A DNA stretch of 64,000 bases from Symsagittifera roscoffensis (GCF_963678635.1 NC_087062.1:35926052-35990051); one strand, 5' to 3'. Shown: positions 10,389 through 20,941, numbered from the stretch's first letter. Program-made: numbers and translations. Notes: a model not told the origin generated them from the letters alone.

Positions 10389-10840
10389 CTAAAAACCCAT
10401 GACAACGCCCCACACTTGGGCTCTTTATTAAGGTTACTGGATTAAATTACTAGGTTGATCGAAACGATCGAACTTGTAAAACAGTATGGGTATACTATTT
10501 AATTAATATAAAGGTTTGATCCAACTAATCTGGTGTCAAAGTCACTGTCTTTTTTCGTTTTATTGTTTTTGTTCCTTTTTCTATTCTTTTTTGGTTTTTG
10601 TTTTGCTTATTGTCTTTTTGCTCGTGTTTTTGTCCCCCTAGTTGCCCCCCTTTACTCGGTTAGCTAAGCCTCGTTCGGAGAGCGTACCAGGAAGTTTTCT
10701 CGAGTTTACTTAAAAAGCTATCACGGTACAACCGGAAGGTTTGCACGTTCCTGTCGAACCGCACCGCCGGTACTCTAGAATGGGCATTCAGCCCGAAGCT
10801 GTCTCAAGTGGGTTCGACTCCGTAGTCTTGATGTCGTAAA

Positions 10841-10855
10841 CACCCAGGAGCGCCA
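10841..10855 (-). other. Primer binding site of element C
   Basis: Plus strand CACCCAGGAGCGCCA, i.e. sense TGGCGCTCCTGGGTG, starting with the TGG expected for pairing with a tRNA 3' CCA end. It lies 11 nt inside the LTR edge at 10867. The same 15 bases occupy the same place in A and B, and with one change in D. I do not recognise the tRNA. Confidence 0.75.
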
Positions 10856-10866
10856 TAAAAACACTA

Positions 10867-11910
10867 TGTAACATTCGTCTACTGCAGTCACACATGAGGC
10901 TTAAGAAAAATAGGCCCTATAACTATTGGCTCAAGAGTCAGGGACACTATCTCTTGTGTTTTTCTACCTCAAATCAGTCGGAGCCAATTCGGTTCGTTTG
11001 TGACATGAGACTACGACCCGTTACAGCTTAAAGGCTACTACTAAAATATCCCCCCACTCTAGAATTAAGAACGTCCCCATACTTAGGTCTCTAGATACCC
11101 AAAATACATGAACGCCGTTAAAAACCGGGTCGGAACAATCCGTTAAGTTACTTTTTTTTAGACAGTGGAACTTTGATCCATTTCAGATGGATCAACCTAA
11201 AACTCGCCTTACCTCAACATAACAATCATAAAACACACTCTAGAAATTTAAATTAGTACTCACATTGTAGCACGCTCAAGAAAGGGAAGTACTTCAGTCG
11301 GTAATTAACTCGAGAATTAAATAATGTAACTAAAATGAGTTTAATGTTTGTCAGTTTTAACAACAAGAACAAGTTTGTACTCTAGACTATAGTTTCTCGT
11401 GAACCATTGGGACACTCAAGCTGTCCACCTTTCCACCGAAGGTTCACTCTAGTCCAGTTTAGAATAATACTCCAGTCAAGTCACAATAATCCAGTTCGTG
11501 GGAATACGCTTCTTTCTGTTTCGAATGGGACAGCTCTACTCTAGATTGTTACTGTGACGGAAATTGCGAATAGCAATTTCCTACTGATTTATCTTGCAAC
11601 TTTCCCGCGACTGTCACTCGATTGTTCTGACTTCTCTTTTTTGACTTTCAGTTATCGCGAGAAAATCGTGCATGACAGTCTCCATTCGAATTTTTGAAAA
11701 ATTAAATTTCACTCCAAAATCAAGTGTTTTTTGCTTCTCTCAAGGTCAAACTTCCAAATATGACCGACTGGCACAATTGTGGAGTACTGGATTGATTTAA
11801 GATTTTGACTCGTATCATGATTAACAGTTGCAAAGAAAATCAAAGTTGGAAGGCAGCTTTTGTTACGGACTAACTAGCTGAACTAAACTAATTTCACTAA
11901 CACTTGCACA
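10867..11910 (-). repeat. 5' LTR of element C (outer edge approximate)
   Basis: The inner edge is clear: plus strand TGTAACATTCG at 10867, the same terminus as the A/B LTRs, just outside the PBS. The outer edge is placed at the CACA ending at 11910 by weak alignment to D's LTR start. Most of the span aligns in inverted orientation to D's LTR (12769-13212 plus 57202-57879): for example CGGTCATATTTGGAAGTTTGA in D is mirrored near 11745-11775. The LTR should carry the promoter and poly(A) signal; I could not place a convincing TATA. Confidence 0.65.
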
Positions 11911-12768
11911 TTTGAAGCTAATTTCATATTGCAACTTAATGCATGAAAGCTACTCAGAAGTCAAAAAAGGCATGAAAGCTACTCAGAAGTGAAAAAAGGC
12001 ATAAAAGCTACTCAGAAACAATAAACTATTTAAGAACTAAGATAAGCTTCGCGCTAATCAGGAGCACTATCCTTTGTATACGGGGGTGCAGATCGCTGCG
12101 TAAGACGCAATTCATAGACAATTCAATTAGTGCTGTTGTAATGGAGGGACGGTTGAAGAAAATACTTTTAAATACAATGCATTAAAAGCTGACTTGACTT
12201 AATTCACGCAATATTGTTCATTGATATATTTATATGATGCTGGTATGGGCCCTATCCAGCTTGTGCGCGACCGTATCTAAACGGAAGGCCCCTTTTATAA
12301 TTTACCTCTTTTTTAATTAAATTTTTTTTTCAACTTAGTTTTAATTTTTTTTCTTCCGAGCCTCACTTCACGGGCTCACCCCGCTCTGAGGATTAGTCGA
12401 GCAGCTTTGCTACTTCAACAAGGTAGTCTCCCAGTTCTATTAGTTTTAAGGTAGTTGCCTTAAGATTGAGAAATAAACAGAAAAGGGGAACGAAACAGAA
12501 AATTAGGCAGAAAAACCCAAAACTCAAGATGACAGAGAAAGTCAAGCAAAGACAGCTCTAGAGACAACAAAAGACAAGAAACCTTAATTAAAAATAATGT
12601 GCTATAGTAACAAAACGACAAGAGTTAAAATGTGACAAACGAGCACCTATTTAAAAACAATATTTGAAAGATTCCGTGCAGATCTTGCGGAGCAAGTAAG
12701 GGGTTCTTTCACGAGTCGGGCGACTGTTACTACCTTCTCGCGGTGCGGGTATCATGCCTTGTAAAAGG
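11911..12768. other. Unassigned spacer between the head-to-head elements C and D
   Basis: No gene seen. It contains a 29-bp tandem repeat at 11941-12020 (GCATGAAAGCTACTCAGAAG plus an A-rich tail, 2.7 copies), T-rich runs near 12300-12350, and a purine-rich stretch at 12470-12560. It may be host sequence, an older repeat, or outer parts of the C or D LTR. It is the only candidate for host DNA in the window. Confidence 0.5.
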
Positions 12769-13212
12769 TGTGACCCATTTTCTTCAATTTTTTTCGAACA
12801 AAAACTTATCTCTTTATGTGATTATATCGCGCATTGTTTGTTCCTCTCTCGAATACCGTGAATTGTGTGTATTCTTCATTTTTCTGTCGATTTTAGAACT
12901 ATCGGTGATAGATGCATTTCAAGAGATCGCGGCACAGTATGTAAACGGGCTGGTGATGCAGGACTCGAAAAGAAGCTGTAAGCCGTATGCCAATCGGTCA
13001 TATTTGGAAGTTTGACATTGAGTTGAACGTTAAACGTTACTTTTTGGTGAGAAAAAGTAATTTTTCAAATATTCGAATTGAGACTATCATGCTCAAGTTT
13101 CTCGCGACAACTGCATATACGAGAAAAAGACACACAGAAAATTCGAGTGATAGGTGCGAGAAACTTGCTAGAAAACACGAGACTAAAAATGCTCATCGCA
13201 ATTTAACCAGAA
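12769..13212 (+). repeat. Element D 5' LTR, first part (interrupted by B)
   Basis: It begins TGTGACCC, compatible with the TGTGAC start of the other LTRs, and aligns in inverted orientation with the outer part of C's LTR (shared CGGTCATATTTGGAAGTTTGA, then a stretch with TTTTTCAAATATTCGAATTGAGAC). It stops at 13212 where B begins; the rest of the LTR resumes at 57202. The triplet gaa occurs on both sides of B (13210-13212 and 57202-57204), as expected for a target duplication. Confidence 0.7.
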
Positions 13213-13376
13213 CTTAACATTCGCCCGGAAAATACATATCGTCGGAAAATAAAACTAAGTCCTAAGACGACTGGCTAACGTCTAAACAGAGCTTTACATG
13301 TTTTTAACCGTCTCTACCAAGCCAGTACTTTCGGTGGTCCTTCTAACATCGGGTCGACAAAGAACGTAACTGCTTT
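13213..13376 (-). repeat. Element B 3' LTR, first part (interrupted by A)
   Basis: 164 bases matching the start of B's 5' LTR at 56463, with about seven differences, two of them in the terminal dinucleotide (ct instead of tg). It ends at ...actgcttt, where A's LTR begins; B's LTR resumes at 34005 with tttcggc. The uninterrupted B 5' LTR reads actgctttcggc at the same place, which shows the insertion site exactly. Confidence 0.85.
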
Positions 13377-13927
13377 TGTAACATTCGCCCGGAAGATACA
13401 TATCGACGGAAAACAAAACTAAGTCTTAAGACGACTGGCTAGCGTCTAAACAGAGCTTTGCATGCTTTTCACCGTCTCTACCAAGCCAATACTTTTCGGT
13501 GGTCTTTTCCAACATCGGGTCGACAAAAACGTTACTGTTCTCCGGCGTCGACCAGAACGCTCAAATTAACTTAATTACATGCAAACAGTGAGCTCATGGC
13601 TGGGTCTCAGTATCCCCAGACCACGAGGTCACTCCTAAAAACAGGGCTACTACTTATTATATTACTATTGTTTTTGTTCAGTAGATAAAAATCATCATCT
13701 CTATCGAAGATGGATTAACCCTTTCCCCCAACTCCTAGCTTCTCATCCTTATCACAATGAACCTAGATATTAATTAAATTCAAGTCAGGACATGACAGGA
13801 AGCTAAAAGTTGATGCAACAGGATAAAAGTTTCGGTTCCTTTACCCTTCCGGATTGATGAATCCGCTGGATCAAGCTCACTAATCTTGATTTCTTTCTAA
13901 TCCGGAGGGCTGTCTTCTTACCCCTCA

Positions 13928-13977
13928 CCGTTGTTCGCAACGGCCTTGCAACTATTGTAGCAGCACAATAGTTGCAA
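13928..13977. promoter_or_regulatory. Paired inverted repeats in U3 of A 3' LTR
   Basis: Two adjacent perfect inverted repeats: CCGTTG-TTCG-CAACGG (13928-13943) and TTGCAACTATTGT-agcagc-ACAATAGTTGCAA (13946-13977, 13-bp arms). Both are kept in A's 5' LTR (33637-33686) and B's 3' LTR (34377-34426). They could be dimeric protein-binding sites, a cruciform, or RNA hairpins at the 3' end of the transcript. Confidence 0.7.
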
Positions 13978-14118
13978 CTCGGAACGTCCTCTGCTATTCT
14001 GTAGTTCGTTGTCGTTTTTAATCTCGATTTTCGTCCTGTTCGCTATCGCAGATAAAGTTGTTGTGTTTTTCTTTCTCGTTTTTGCCAAAATGGCCGTTTC
14101 TGACGTTTCTCAGAAATA

Positions 14119-14126
14119 TGACGTCA
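14119..14126. promoter_or_regulatory. CRE palindrome in A 3' LTR
   Basis: TGACGTCA, the full consensus for CREB/ATF-family factors, with a TGACGT half site about 20 bp away (14101). The pair is repeated in A's 5' LTR and B's 3' LTR. Confidence 0.6.
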
Positions 14127-14295
14127 TAATTCGAATTTTTGAAATTTAAAAATACTAGAATATTCCAGCCCTCACCGTCTGGCTGATCGTTCCAATAACG
14201 TCCTTAATTCTTAAAAACCACCAATCCGGAAGGCTCGCTGCTAAAATTCGAAGTCTGCACAAATTGCATTTTGGCCATTCTGGTCGAATGTCACA

Positions 14296-15111
14296 TACTC
14301 CCCGGACAGTCCGGTCAATGTCCTCATTGAATCGCGCAATGTTCGTAAAATGGTTACAGTGTCATCGAACAGAATTTACAAAATGCACGAAATTACTCTT
14401 ATCCACGTCACATCGACTCACTGCAGAATATAAATGGCATCATACTACATCATTATAGCCTTCAAATTCTCTCATTAATCTGCACATTGAGGATACAACC
14501 TAAGATAAAACATATTTTCTGACTCCCAGTGTCAATGTCCCGATTAAAACTTTTTCTCTTAGATTTAAAAGTTGTTGGCTTGCAGGACAGTCCTGCCATC
14601 CAACAAGCTAAAATTATCCTATTATGCTTCTTCCCTTCGGAAATCTTGCTTGCCATTGTCCTGAATATTAAAACTAAGAAACTTTGTGGTTAGAAAGAAC
14701 AATGAAACAATCTCCCTCTTCGAGAGATTACTCAAGCCTTCCACGTCACCACAAAGTGATCAGTCTTCCTAAGTGATTAAAAACAGTCATGCAGGCTGGA
14801 ATAATTAAATATACTCTTCCCTTAAGCCTTTCTAAATAAATAATAAGTGTCTCTAAAGCCACTTCTGCTAAAATCAAAATGCAAATTTACAAATGCAACA
14901 ATTTCAAAACTCAACTAAATGTTTCAGTTTTCAATTACAACTTGGTTGCTTGGTTTCTCACTTGAGTTTTTCACACACATAAAACAATTCTGAGTTTTAA
15001 CTTTTCTTCATCACTCTTTTGTTCTCTTCTTTTTTCGTCGTTTAGAAGTTCCAAAATTTCTAAATTCTTCTAATTTTCTTTTTTGTTGCCTCTTGTTTTC
15101 TCGACCATTCA
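14296..15111 (-). other. 3' untranslated region of A with PPT-like end
   Basis: About 0.8 kb between the last accessory frame and the 3' LTR, about 90% similar to 34745-35553 in B. No gene seen. On the sense strand the last bases before the LTR are CTGTCCGGGGAGTA, a short purine-rich tract that can serve as plus-strand primer. The same core TGTCCGGGGAGT occurs inside pol (21157-21168). Confidence 0.6.
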
Positions 15112-16286
15112 TCAATGTTCCATTTCTTCCTCCTGTGATACTGACTCCGCACTTTCGGTTTCCGTGTCTTGTAGCACATCGTTGGCTATCCTGACGCTGT
15201 TGGAAGCTGTCCTCTGCTCTTCTACCCTCTGTTTACAGCAAGGTAGGGGATCCACGTTGGATTCTCTGTTTCTGCAGAAACTGTTGTGGAGACACAACGT
15301 CACGTTTCTCTCCAAATCTTCTTTCAGCATCTCTGCCTTCTCATTTCCACTACGCTCACTCGTCCTGGAATTTCTTTTCACGGCGGTGGTCACTGCATTC
15401 CGATGAGTCACGAGAGCTCGCTTGAAAGCTCCTGCTCCAATGTCCAGCTGATATTCACTGTACACCCTGCCGTGCTTCGACATATGTTTTTTCGCATACT
15501 CGTACAACCATGCAGTCATGTTAGCTCTGAACCATGGCATCAATCGTTTTCTCGCCCATATCTTCTTCACTTCCATCGGAATGTTTAGAACTTTGCACAT
15601 TGTCTCAAAAAGATCTAAATCTTTTAGACAATCTAATTTCCGCAATTGTTCTCTCGTCGGCGCCTCCTGTCTATTATTTTCTCTCACATGAGCTTCCAGC
15701 CATCGTATCGCCATCATAACTCCCACTATCACTATTGTTACGGGCTGTGATGAATCTGGTAAACCCATGGGATACCACTACGCTTGGGATACCACCAGGT
15801 CTGCAGCAAGCAGTGGCAAGGAAACTCGTCATGCGTCAACATGATGCTCCTCCGATTACGTTTTCCCGAAGCTTCCAGCAATGGTTCCACTTCCATCATC
15901 ACTCTGTGGATTTCATCATTCTCATCTACTGCATTGTAATCTGTGACAGTTGATCCTCTCTGTTTCTGTTTTTCGAAGTCACTGAAGTTCCCGCTCACAT
16001 ATCCCATGAACTTCTTTCCTAGTATTGACTCCAACTCTTCTTTGGTTCTCTCTGGAATTGCTGAGAACATCTTACATAGTAACTCGTAAGACTTTTCAGA
16101 CATTCTCGCCAATCTCACACACTTCGGCACTGAGAAGGCTTGATCCACAATCGTTCTTGTACTCTTCACGTCCACAGCTACGAAATGTACACGATACCTG
16201 CTCTTGCACATTGGAGCCAACGTTGAACCCACCAAATATCGTGCTCCTGATGGTCTACAATAAGTTTCGCTGTGTCTGATGTTCAT
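15112..16286 (-). pseudogene. Element A accessory protein X2, C-terminal part (two frames)
   Basis: Two overlapping frames (15738-16286 and 15112-15768) together give the C-terminus of X2: VTDYNAVDENDEIHRVM, WARKRLMPWFRANMTAWLYEYAKKHMSKHGR, a cysteine pair in PLPCCKQRVEEQ, and a highly acidic end (TETESAESVSQEEEMEH). The frame change at about 15760 comes with a small deletion relative to B (B has NLVLIWDSGELLS here). The WFRANM..WLYEYAK block is helical and basic. No domain recognised and no convincing membrane segment. Confidence 0.6.
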
Positions 16287-17418
16287 TTCTGTCTCGATTG
16301 CTTCCCTCCATATATTTCTGCTCAGTCTGCAGAACTCCTGGAAATACTTCTACGCTGATGGCTGTGACCATCTCATGTTTCTGTTCTAGATTCAATAGTG
16401 ACTCTAAAGAACCAAACATGCTGTAGAATCCTAGTGCAGTCACTAGATTCACCTCGGTTCCTCCATGACAATCCGCTATCAGTTCCGTTTGCGTTCTTGC
16501 TTTCATCACGACGTTTCCAAACAATATCGTCAATTGCCTGTGTTGTTTCTCTAGGGTCTTCACAAAGTCCAGACCTCCACAAACGTGACCCTCCAATCCA
16601 TAGACTTCCGCCAGACAGCTACCAGGTTTGACCCAGTCTTCTGGTCCCCAGCCAGGCAACTCCACCTTATCTTCTCCGTTGCTCTTAGAGGCTGTTATCA
16701 TCACATTATATATGATGTTGAGGTCACGCAGGTTACAGTCTGCATTCAGTTCCCTCTGTACGTCTTGTGTCGCCCGTAATATTGAGTCAGCGTTGGGACT
16801 AGGACACCATGATGGCCTCATCAATTCCCACACTGCCATCAAGCTCGTTCTCAGTAATTCATCTGAGAATCCCAACCCAAACTCCACTCTCTTGTCGGAT
16901 TTTGGTACTGAAGGTGCAGTCACCTCTTCTTCCAAGACCAATCCCAATTTGGCCTGTGGATTGTTAGCGCTCTTAATCGTTACAATTCTGGACGTCCAGA
17001 ATCTTAGTAACACCGCCTGCTCATAATCAAAGAAGCAATCGCGTATGTCTTCACTCACGAAAGGATTGTACGCTATCCCTATAATCCCGGATACGTAGCT
17101 ATATGACTTCTTCTTGATCGGTCCACAGTATTCACTGGATTTCGGCAATGCTCCCATAGATTCTTTAGTGAGTCTCAACTCCTTGTTTGAGAATCTCCTG
17201 ATCTCGTCTATCTTTTTCATGGGTTCCAACTCTTCAGGTTCTTTCATGTTTACCCTCATCGGTTTACTTTGCTGCATATCCAACAGTGCTAGCAAGAATA
17301 AGGCTTTCGTTCGCTCATCGCCTTCCCTCAACATTTTAACACAAGTGTTTAATGCAGGTACTGAAATCTGCTCTATCAGGAATCGAATGAAACAGAGAGC
17401 GTCATCCGTTTCGCACAC
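16255..17418 (-). pseudogene. Element A accessory protein X2, central-distal part
   Basis: A 387-residue frame collinear with 36390-38258 in B. Recognisable blocks are CFIRFLIEQISVPALNTCVKM, LTKESMGALPKSSEYCGPIKKK, GFSDELLRTSLMAVWELMRPSWCPSPNAD and LPGWGPEDWVKPGSCLAEVYG. It is open here where B has a TAG (37242), so the sense codon in A (Ser) shows the ancestral reading. No family assigned. The composition is that of a folded, mostly helical protein. Confidence 0.6.
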
Positions 17419-19619
17419 GCTACTGCTGCTCCCTCCTGGACTATCAGATCCCTCAGATTTGTCACAAGGAAAACTTTTTCCTCCTTTGATCTCTTCCTTT
17501 CTTCTGAATCATATTCTTCGCGAGTCAATCCCATCATGCACCAGGCGAACCTGAGTTGTAACTCTGTTCTTACGTAAGGTACTGCCACGAGAGCATGTAT
17601 TCTTGGCGTAGTCCTCATTTCTTCTTCGAAATACCTCAATACTACTGCTTTCCATGGAAGGCTCACTAACTGCTCGATTGTTTCCGTCTGTATGTCAGAC
17701 GATGCCAAAGTTCCATACGCCTTCTGCTTGAGGGTGGTGCCTTGCAACATCATTTCCAGATAACCCTCCATGGCTTTTTCCTCTTCCAGGGCCATTACAT
17801 ACCCTCTAGCCGAGTTCCGGTATTCCAACATCTCCATGTATCCACCAGTGGGTTCATCTATCGACACTGTCTCCGACACGGTTAGTCGGTTGTATTCCAC
17901 TGGTGTTAGTTGTCCTGCAACACTTCCCTTTCCATGATTCATGGGAGATGGCTTGAAGTCCCTCATTTTGCTCTCTCCACATTGGCTGAGTATTTCCATT
18001 TCTAACGTTGCTCCAGTCAGAGTGCGGTCACTCCTTTTGGATTTATAACCGGTTGACTTTATCCCCGCCATGAGAATGGGTGGCACCATCGCTATATCAG
18101 TTAATATTCTACCTGTGCCAGACAATTGATAATCACCTTGTCCCAAATCCATGACTTCCTCGACTCGTTTTCTTTTCGCTGAGTTACCAGCTTTCATCGA
18201 TATTTCTGAATCCACTTTCGTCTTCCCAATTCTCCTCGGCATCACTCTGCTGCCTAACTTCATTTTCATCGCATTGATTTTATCAATCACCATTTTCGAT
18301 CGCATCGTCCCTCTCCTGGTTCTTGACAGGTACACCACTTCTCCTTCATCGTCCTGCGGTGTCATCTTGATGGGAGATTTCGCTTCACTCTCATCAGTGG
18401 CTGAGTCGATCAATAACTCACTCAGTCTCCCTTCACACTCATCAAGCTTGTCAAGTACTTCTCTCATCAAGGGTTGATTGAGACCTGTTTTGAGGATGGA
18501 CTGGGTCCCATAGCTCTGAATCACGGTCCAGACTTCTTCCATAAACGCCACTCTGTCCAGCTTACATCCCGTCCTACTCTCGTGGTCTCGGTGATGTACT
18601 TCCCATTCCTCTTCGGGCAGCGTTCCCAAGAAAGGTACTCTGGCTGAGGCCTCTATCCTTCTCCTCCGTGGTGATTCCATGAGGATTCTCTGGTCGTTAT
18701 TTCTTGAATTGCCAGTAGAGCTGCTCTCCGGCAAATTCCGTTTCATTTCCTCAAAGGCTGACGGAGGTTCCAGTGTCGAGATGCCTTCATCCGCTGGCTC
18801 AGTCGTTTCCAACGTGTCTGCATTATTCTCAAGATCACTGAAGATATTGAAATCCAGGCTGGATGTTCCTCCTGTCGATGCCCTGTCGTCTTCCCCACCA
18901 GCTTGATCTTGTTGCATGGGTTCTTCAGTCTGACGGCTTCCACCCTGTCCGTCATCTCCTTCTGACTTATCCTTGTTCGAGCTCGATGGTCCTTGTTCGT
19001 CATTGTCGGCTTCTTCCTGGAATCTCGGTATGAGCAATGTACCGGCCAATTTATCTTCCTCTTCTCCATGGACCACTTTGATTTCTTCACAGCCGAAGGG
19101 TGCTAGGAAGGTTCTTGTCTGCAATATTCCTCCCACTTTCATCTCCTTTTTCACACTGGTCAGGATTAATGAGGCTTCAGGCAATTCTGTCCTGCCTCTC
19201 ATTCTCATCGGAGCTAAGCCTAGTCCTTTCCATTCCTCATCAAATCTTCCAGGCTTGGGAGTAGCGGCGTTGCTTATTCGCCTTCTCGTCGCTTGATCCG
19301 TGTATGCAAATCGTGTGTACTGTAACACGGCGGCATTTCTCCCTACGAAGTATGGATCCATCGTTCCCACGAAATTCCCTATTCTCCTTTCATTGGTTTC
19401 GAATGCTCTCAACCTAGGAGTTTGTACCACGGAGACTGCTCCGAGCAACATCCTTCTTATTATAGGGAATTCAGGGATTGCCTCCAGTAGCTTCTTGTAA
19501 TCGCCCCAGTCCTTCATTTCTTCTCTCACCTTGTGGTATGCTGCAGTGAGACGAGGCACTCTGGTTATTTCACCATTCGTTTTGTCAATGGGTCTCAGAT
19601 TCCAAAGCTTTGGAAACAC
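17376..19619 (-). pseudogene. Element A accessory protein X2, middle part
   Basis: A 747-residue frame matching residues from about 490 to the end of the 1104-residue B frame (38259-41573) and continuing into B's 37242-38258 frame, because A keeps Tyr where B has TAA. It contains a conserved folded part (FPKLWNLRP, RRMLLGAVSVVQTPRLRAFETNERRIGNF), an acidic Gly/Ser-rich linker, then RARVPFLGTLPEEEWEVHHRD-like and QSYGTQSILKTGLNQPLM blocks. Its apparent start is only the point where A's 3.8-kb deletion joins X1 to the middle of X2. Confidence 0.65.
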
Positions 19620-20187
19620 CTCGATGTGTCCTCTTTCTACTTCTCAGCTGATCGTTCATCTCGTCCAGATCTTGTATGGTTTGGTTCGTCTGAACTTTCT
19701 GTGTTACTCTCGCCCTTTTCGGTGGCACAGCTGCTCTCAGTGGTGAACCAGACGAGGTCGCCTCGCTATTCATCTCCTGATGCATTCTCGTCAACCCAGG
19801 TTTAGGCTTAGAGGGCATTGGCATCTCACCTGGTTGGTAAGTCCTAGAACTTCCCAATCCAGGCTCATTCGCCAAGTCACTCCCTGAGAGAGCCTTGTTT
19901 CTCCACCTCATCATTCTCATGTTCGGGCGGTCTAGTACTCCTCTTTCTCCATATGCTGCCATCAACAGGACTTCCGTGGGGCGGTCCCCACGGTTGTCGT
20001 GCCCCAAGATGTTGATCAGGGCGGTCAGCAACATGACCACCTCTGGGTCCTCCAGAGCGAAGTCTCGTTCGATCAGCCGACGATAGATCGCATCTACCAT
20101 CGGTCCTACATATGCCTCTGCCAGGTCCATCAATTCATCCAGGTTGAAATTGTCCATACTGTTATTTCCAAGTTTGATTTGATTCAA
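19585..20187 (-). pseudogene. Element A accessory protein X1, N-terminal remnant (SGNH part deleted)
   Basis: 200 residues collinear with the start of B's X1 (44498): MDNFNLDELMDLAEAYVG, MLLTALINILGHDNRGDRP and GERGVLDRPNM. After QTIQDLDEMND the sequence jumps into the middle of X2, removing the rest of X1, including its SGNH hydrolase region, and the X2 start. The upstream 360 nt (20188-20546) separates it from pol. Confidence 0.7.
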
Positions 20188-20546
20188 TTTGATAATTTGA
20201 CTCGAGTGAGTAATTTAAACGATCAATCAGGATCTAGAAAAGAAATCACGAATGTCACACTTGTCAGTTTCACCTTAACATATATTGTTAAAATTTGCTT
20301 AAAGACAGTTCAGATAAAAAGATATTTATCCTAAAATTTATTAAAATCAATTGGTTTCTAAACTTTTGGAATTCGACCTAAGATTGGACAGTCCAAACTT
20401 TGGATCTATTCCCAAGATCGTCATTTAGTTGTTCATGGTCACTAACCCCTACTTACCCATGATCTTAATAACCTAACAAATAACATAACATAACACACAT
20501 ATCACATGCAACTTATTCTTTGACCTAACACTCTTTCGCACATCAC
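20188..20546 (-). other. Gap between pol and accessory block in A
   Basis: About 360 nt of AT-rich sequence, strongly conserved with 44499-44854 in B. No gene seen. It may carry a splice acceptor or internal promoter for X1, since a separate start is needed for the accessory proteins, but I cannot point to a convincing signal. Confidence 0.5.
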
Positions 20547-20927
20547 TCAGCCTATACTTAAGTAATATTTCTTGTGTAGATATACTTGTATGTTCGTATC
20601 AGAGAATATCACGTGTACAAGCGCGTACAATTCCCGAGGATGCAGTCTTCCTCTGTTTGGATCGTACACTGGAAGCGAGAGCTCCTTCACGTCCATTTCT
20701 ACAAGGAAGTCTCTCAGCCTCGTCAAAGACAAGACTAGGTTTTCTGGGTCCACGTGCTGCTTCTCCGTCGCCCTCGTTACCAAGAAGCATAAGTACTTTC
20801 CCGGTATCTGCGACAGCGCCGGAGGTAAGGCTGCTACGCCCCCTATCCCTGGTCTTTGCTTCCAAAGGAATTCCACGTTTTTGTATTCTCTCTTAAAATC
20901 TGCCGCTAACGCTGTCCTAAAACTCAT
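20547..20927 (-). pseudogene. pol: Element A pol C-terminus: macro-like domain
   Basis: 126 residues in one frame, with the N-terminal edge in the frame 20942-21211 (frameshift at about 20935-20955, where B reads through). The order of blocks follows macro domains of the OARD1/TARG1 kind: AADFKREYKNVEFL (helix after the first loop), IGGVAALP, KYLCFLVTRATEKQHVDPENLVLSL, a helix, LSLPVYDP at the place of the usual MPRIGCGLD, and NIQVYVH as last strand. The Gly-rich loop and the Asp of the usual GCGLD are missing, so de-ADP-ribosylase activity is doubtful; binding may remain. The match is from recalled family features. Confidence 0.55.
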
Positions 20928-20941
20928 GTCTGCGGTGATTG

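Larger units (their letters stand above)
8371..10840 (-). other. 5' leader (untranslated region) of element C
   Basis: About 2.5 kb between PBS and gag ATG with no supported gene. From the gag end it holds an AT-rich stretch (8371-8560), the 14-bp minisatellite, a pyrimidine-rich region on the plus strand with CCCCCCTTT runs (9420-10000), a 70-bp repeat (10183-10388) and a unique part up to the PBS. Stretches such as 9880-10000 and 10480-10560 match D's leader (about 59290-59390 and 58200-58270) in the opposite orientation. Confidence 0.8.
1..11910 (-). mobile_element. Element C: Ty3/gypsy-type LTR retrotransposon, 3' end cut off by window start
   Basis: A leftward-transcribed retrotransposon. 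From right to left it has a 5' LTR (10867-11910), a PBS (10841-10855), a leader with tandem repeats, gag, protease, RT, RNase H and integrase. The 3' part of pol, any accessory genes and the 3' LTR lie beyond base 1. Its proteins are clearly homologous to those of A and B but well diverged. It is much closer to D: D's gag, leader and LTR align to C in the opposite orientation. Coding damage is light (one frameshift in gag, a small deletion at the gag-pol junction, one TAG in pol), so it is the best-preserved pol in the window. Confidence 0.9.
13377..14295 (-). repeat. 3' LTR of element A
   Basis: 919 bp. On the plus strand it starts TGTAACATTCG and ends CGAATGTCACA, an almost perfect 11-bp terminal inverted repeat. 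It contains a CRE (TGACGTCA, 14119-14126) and two U3 hairpins (13928-13943 and 13946-13977). The TATATAAA seen at the matching position in B's LTRs is absent here. Confidence 0.93.

Noticed and set aside
10115-10402. 95-residue plus-strand frame with internal repeats
   Set aside because: It is the 70-bp tandem repeat in C's leader; no homologue in D and antisense to the element.
15083-20334. Numerous plus-strand frames of 60-200 codons over A and B (for example 6861-7478, 4240-4752, 40354-40806)
   Set aside because: They are antisense shadows of gag, pol, X1 and X2; composition (Ser/Leu/Cys rich) is typical of antisense reading, and none is conserved as protein between A, B and C beyond what the sense frame imposes.
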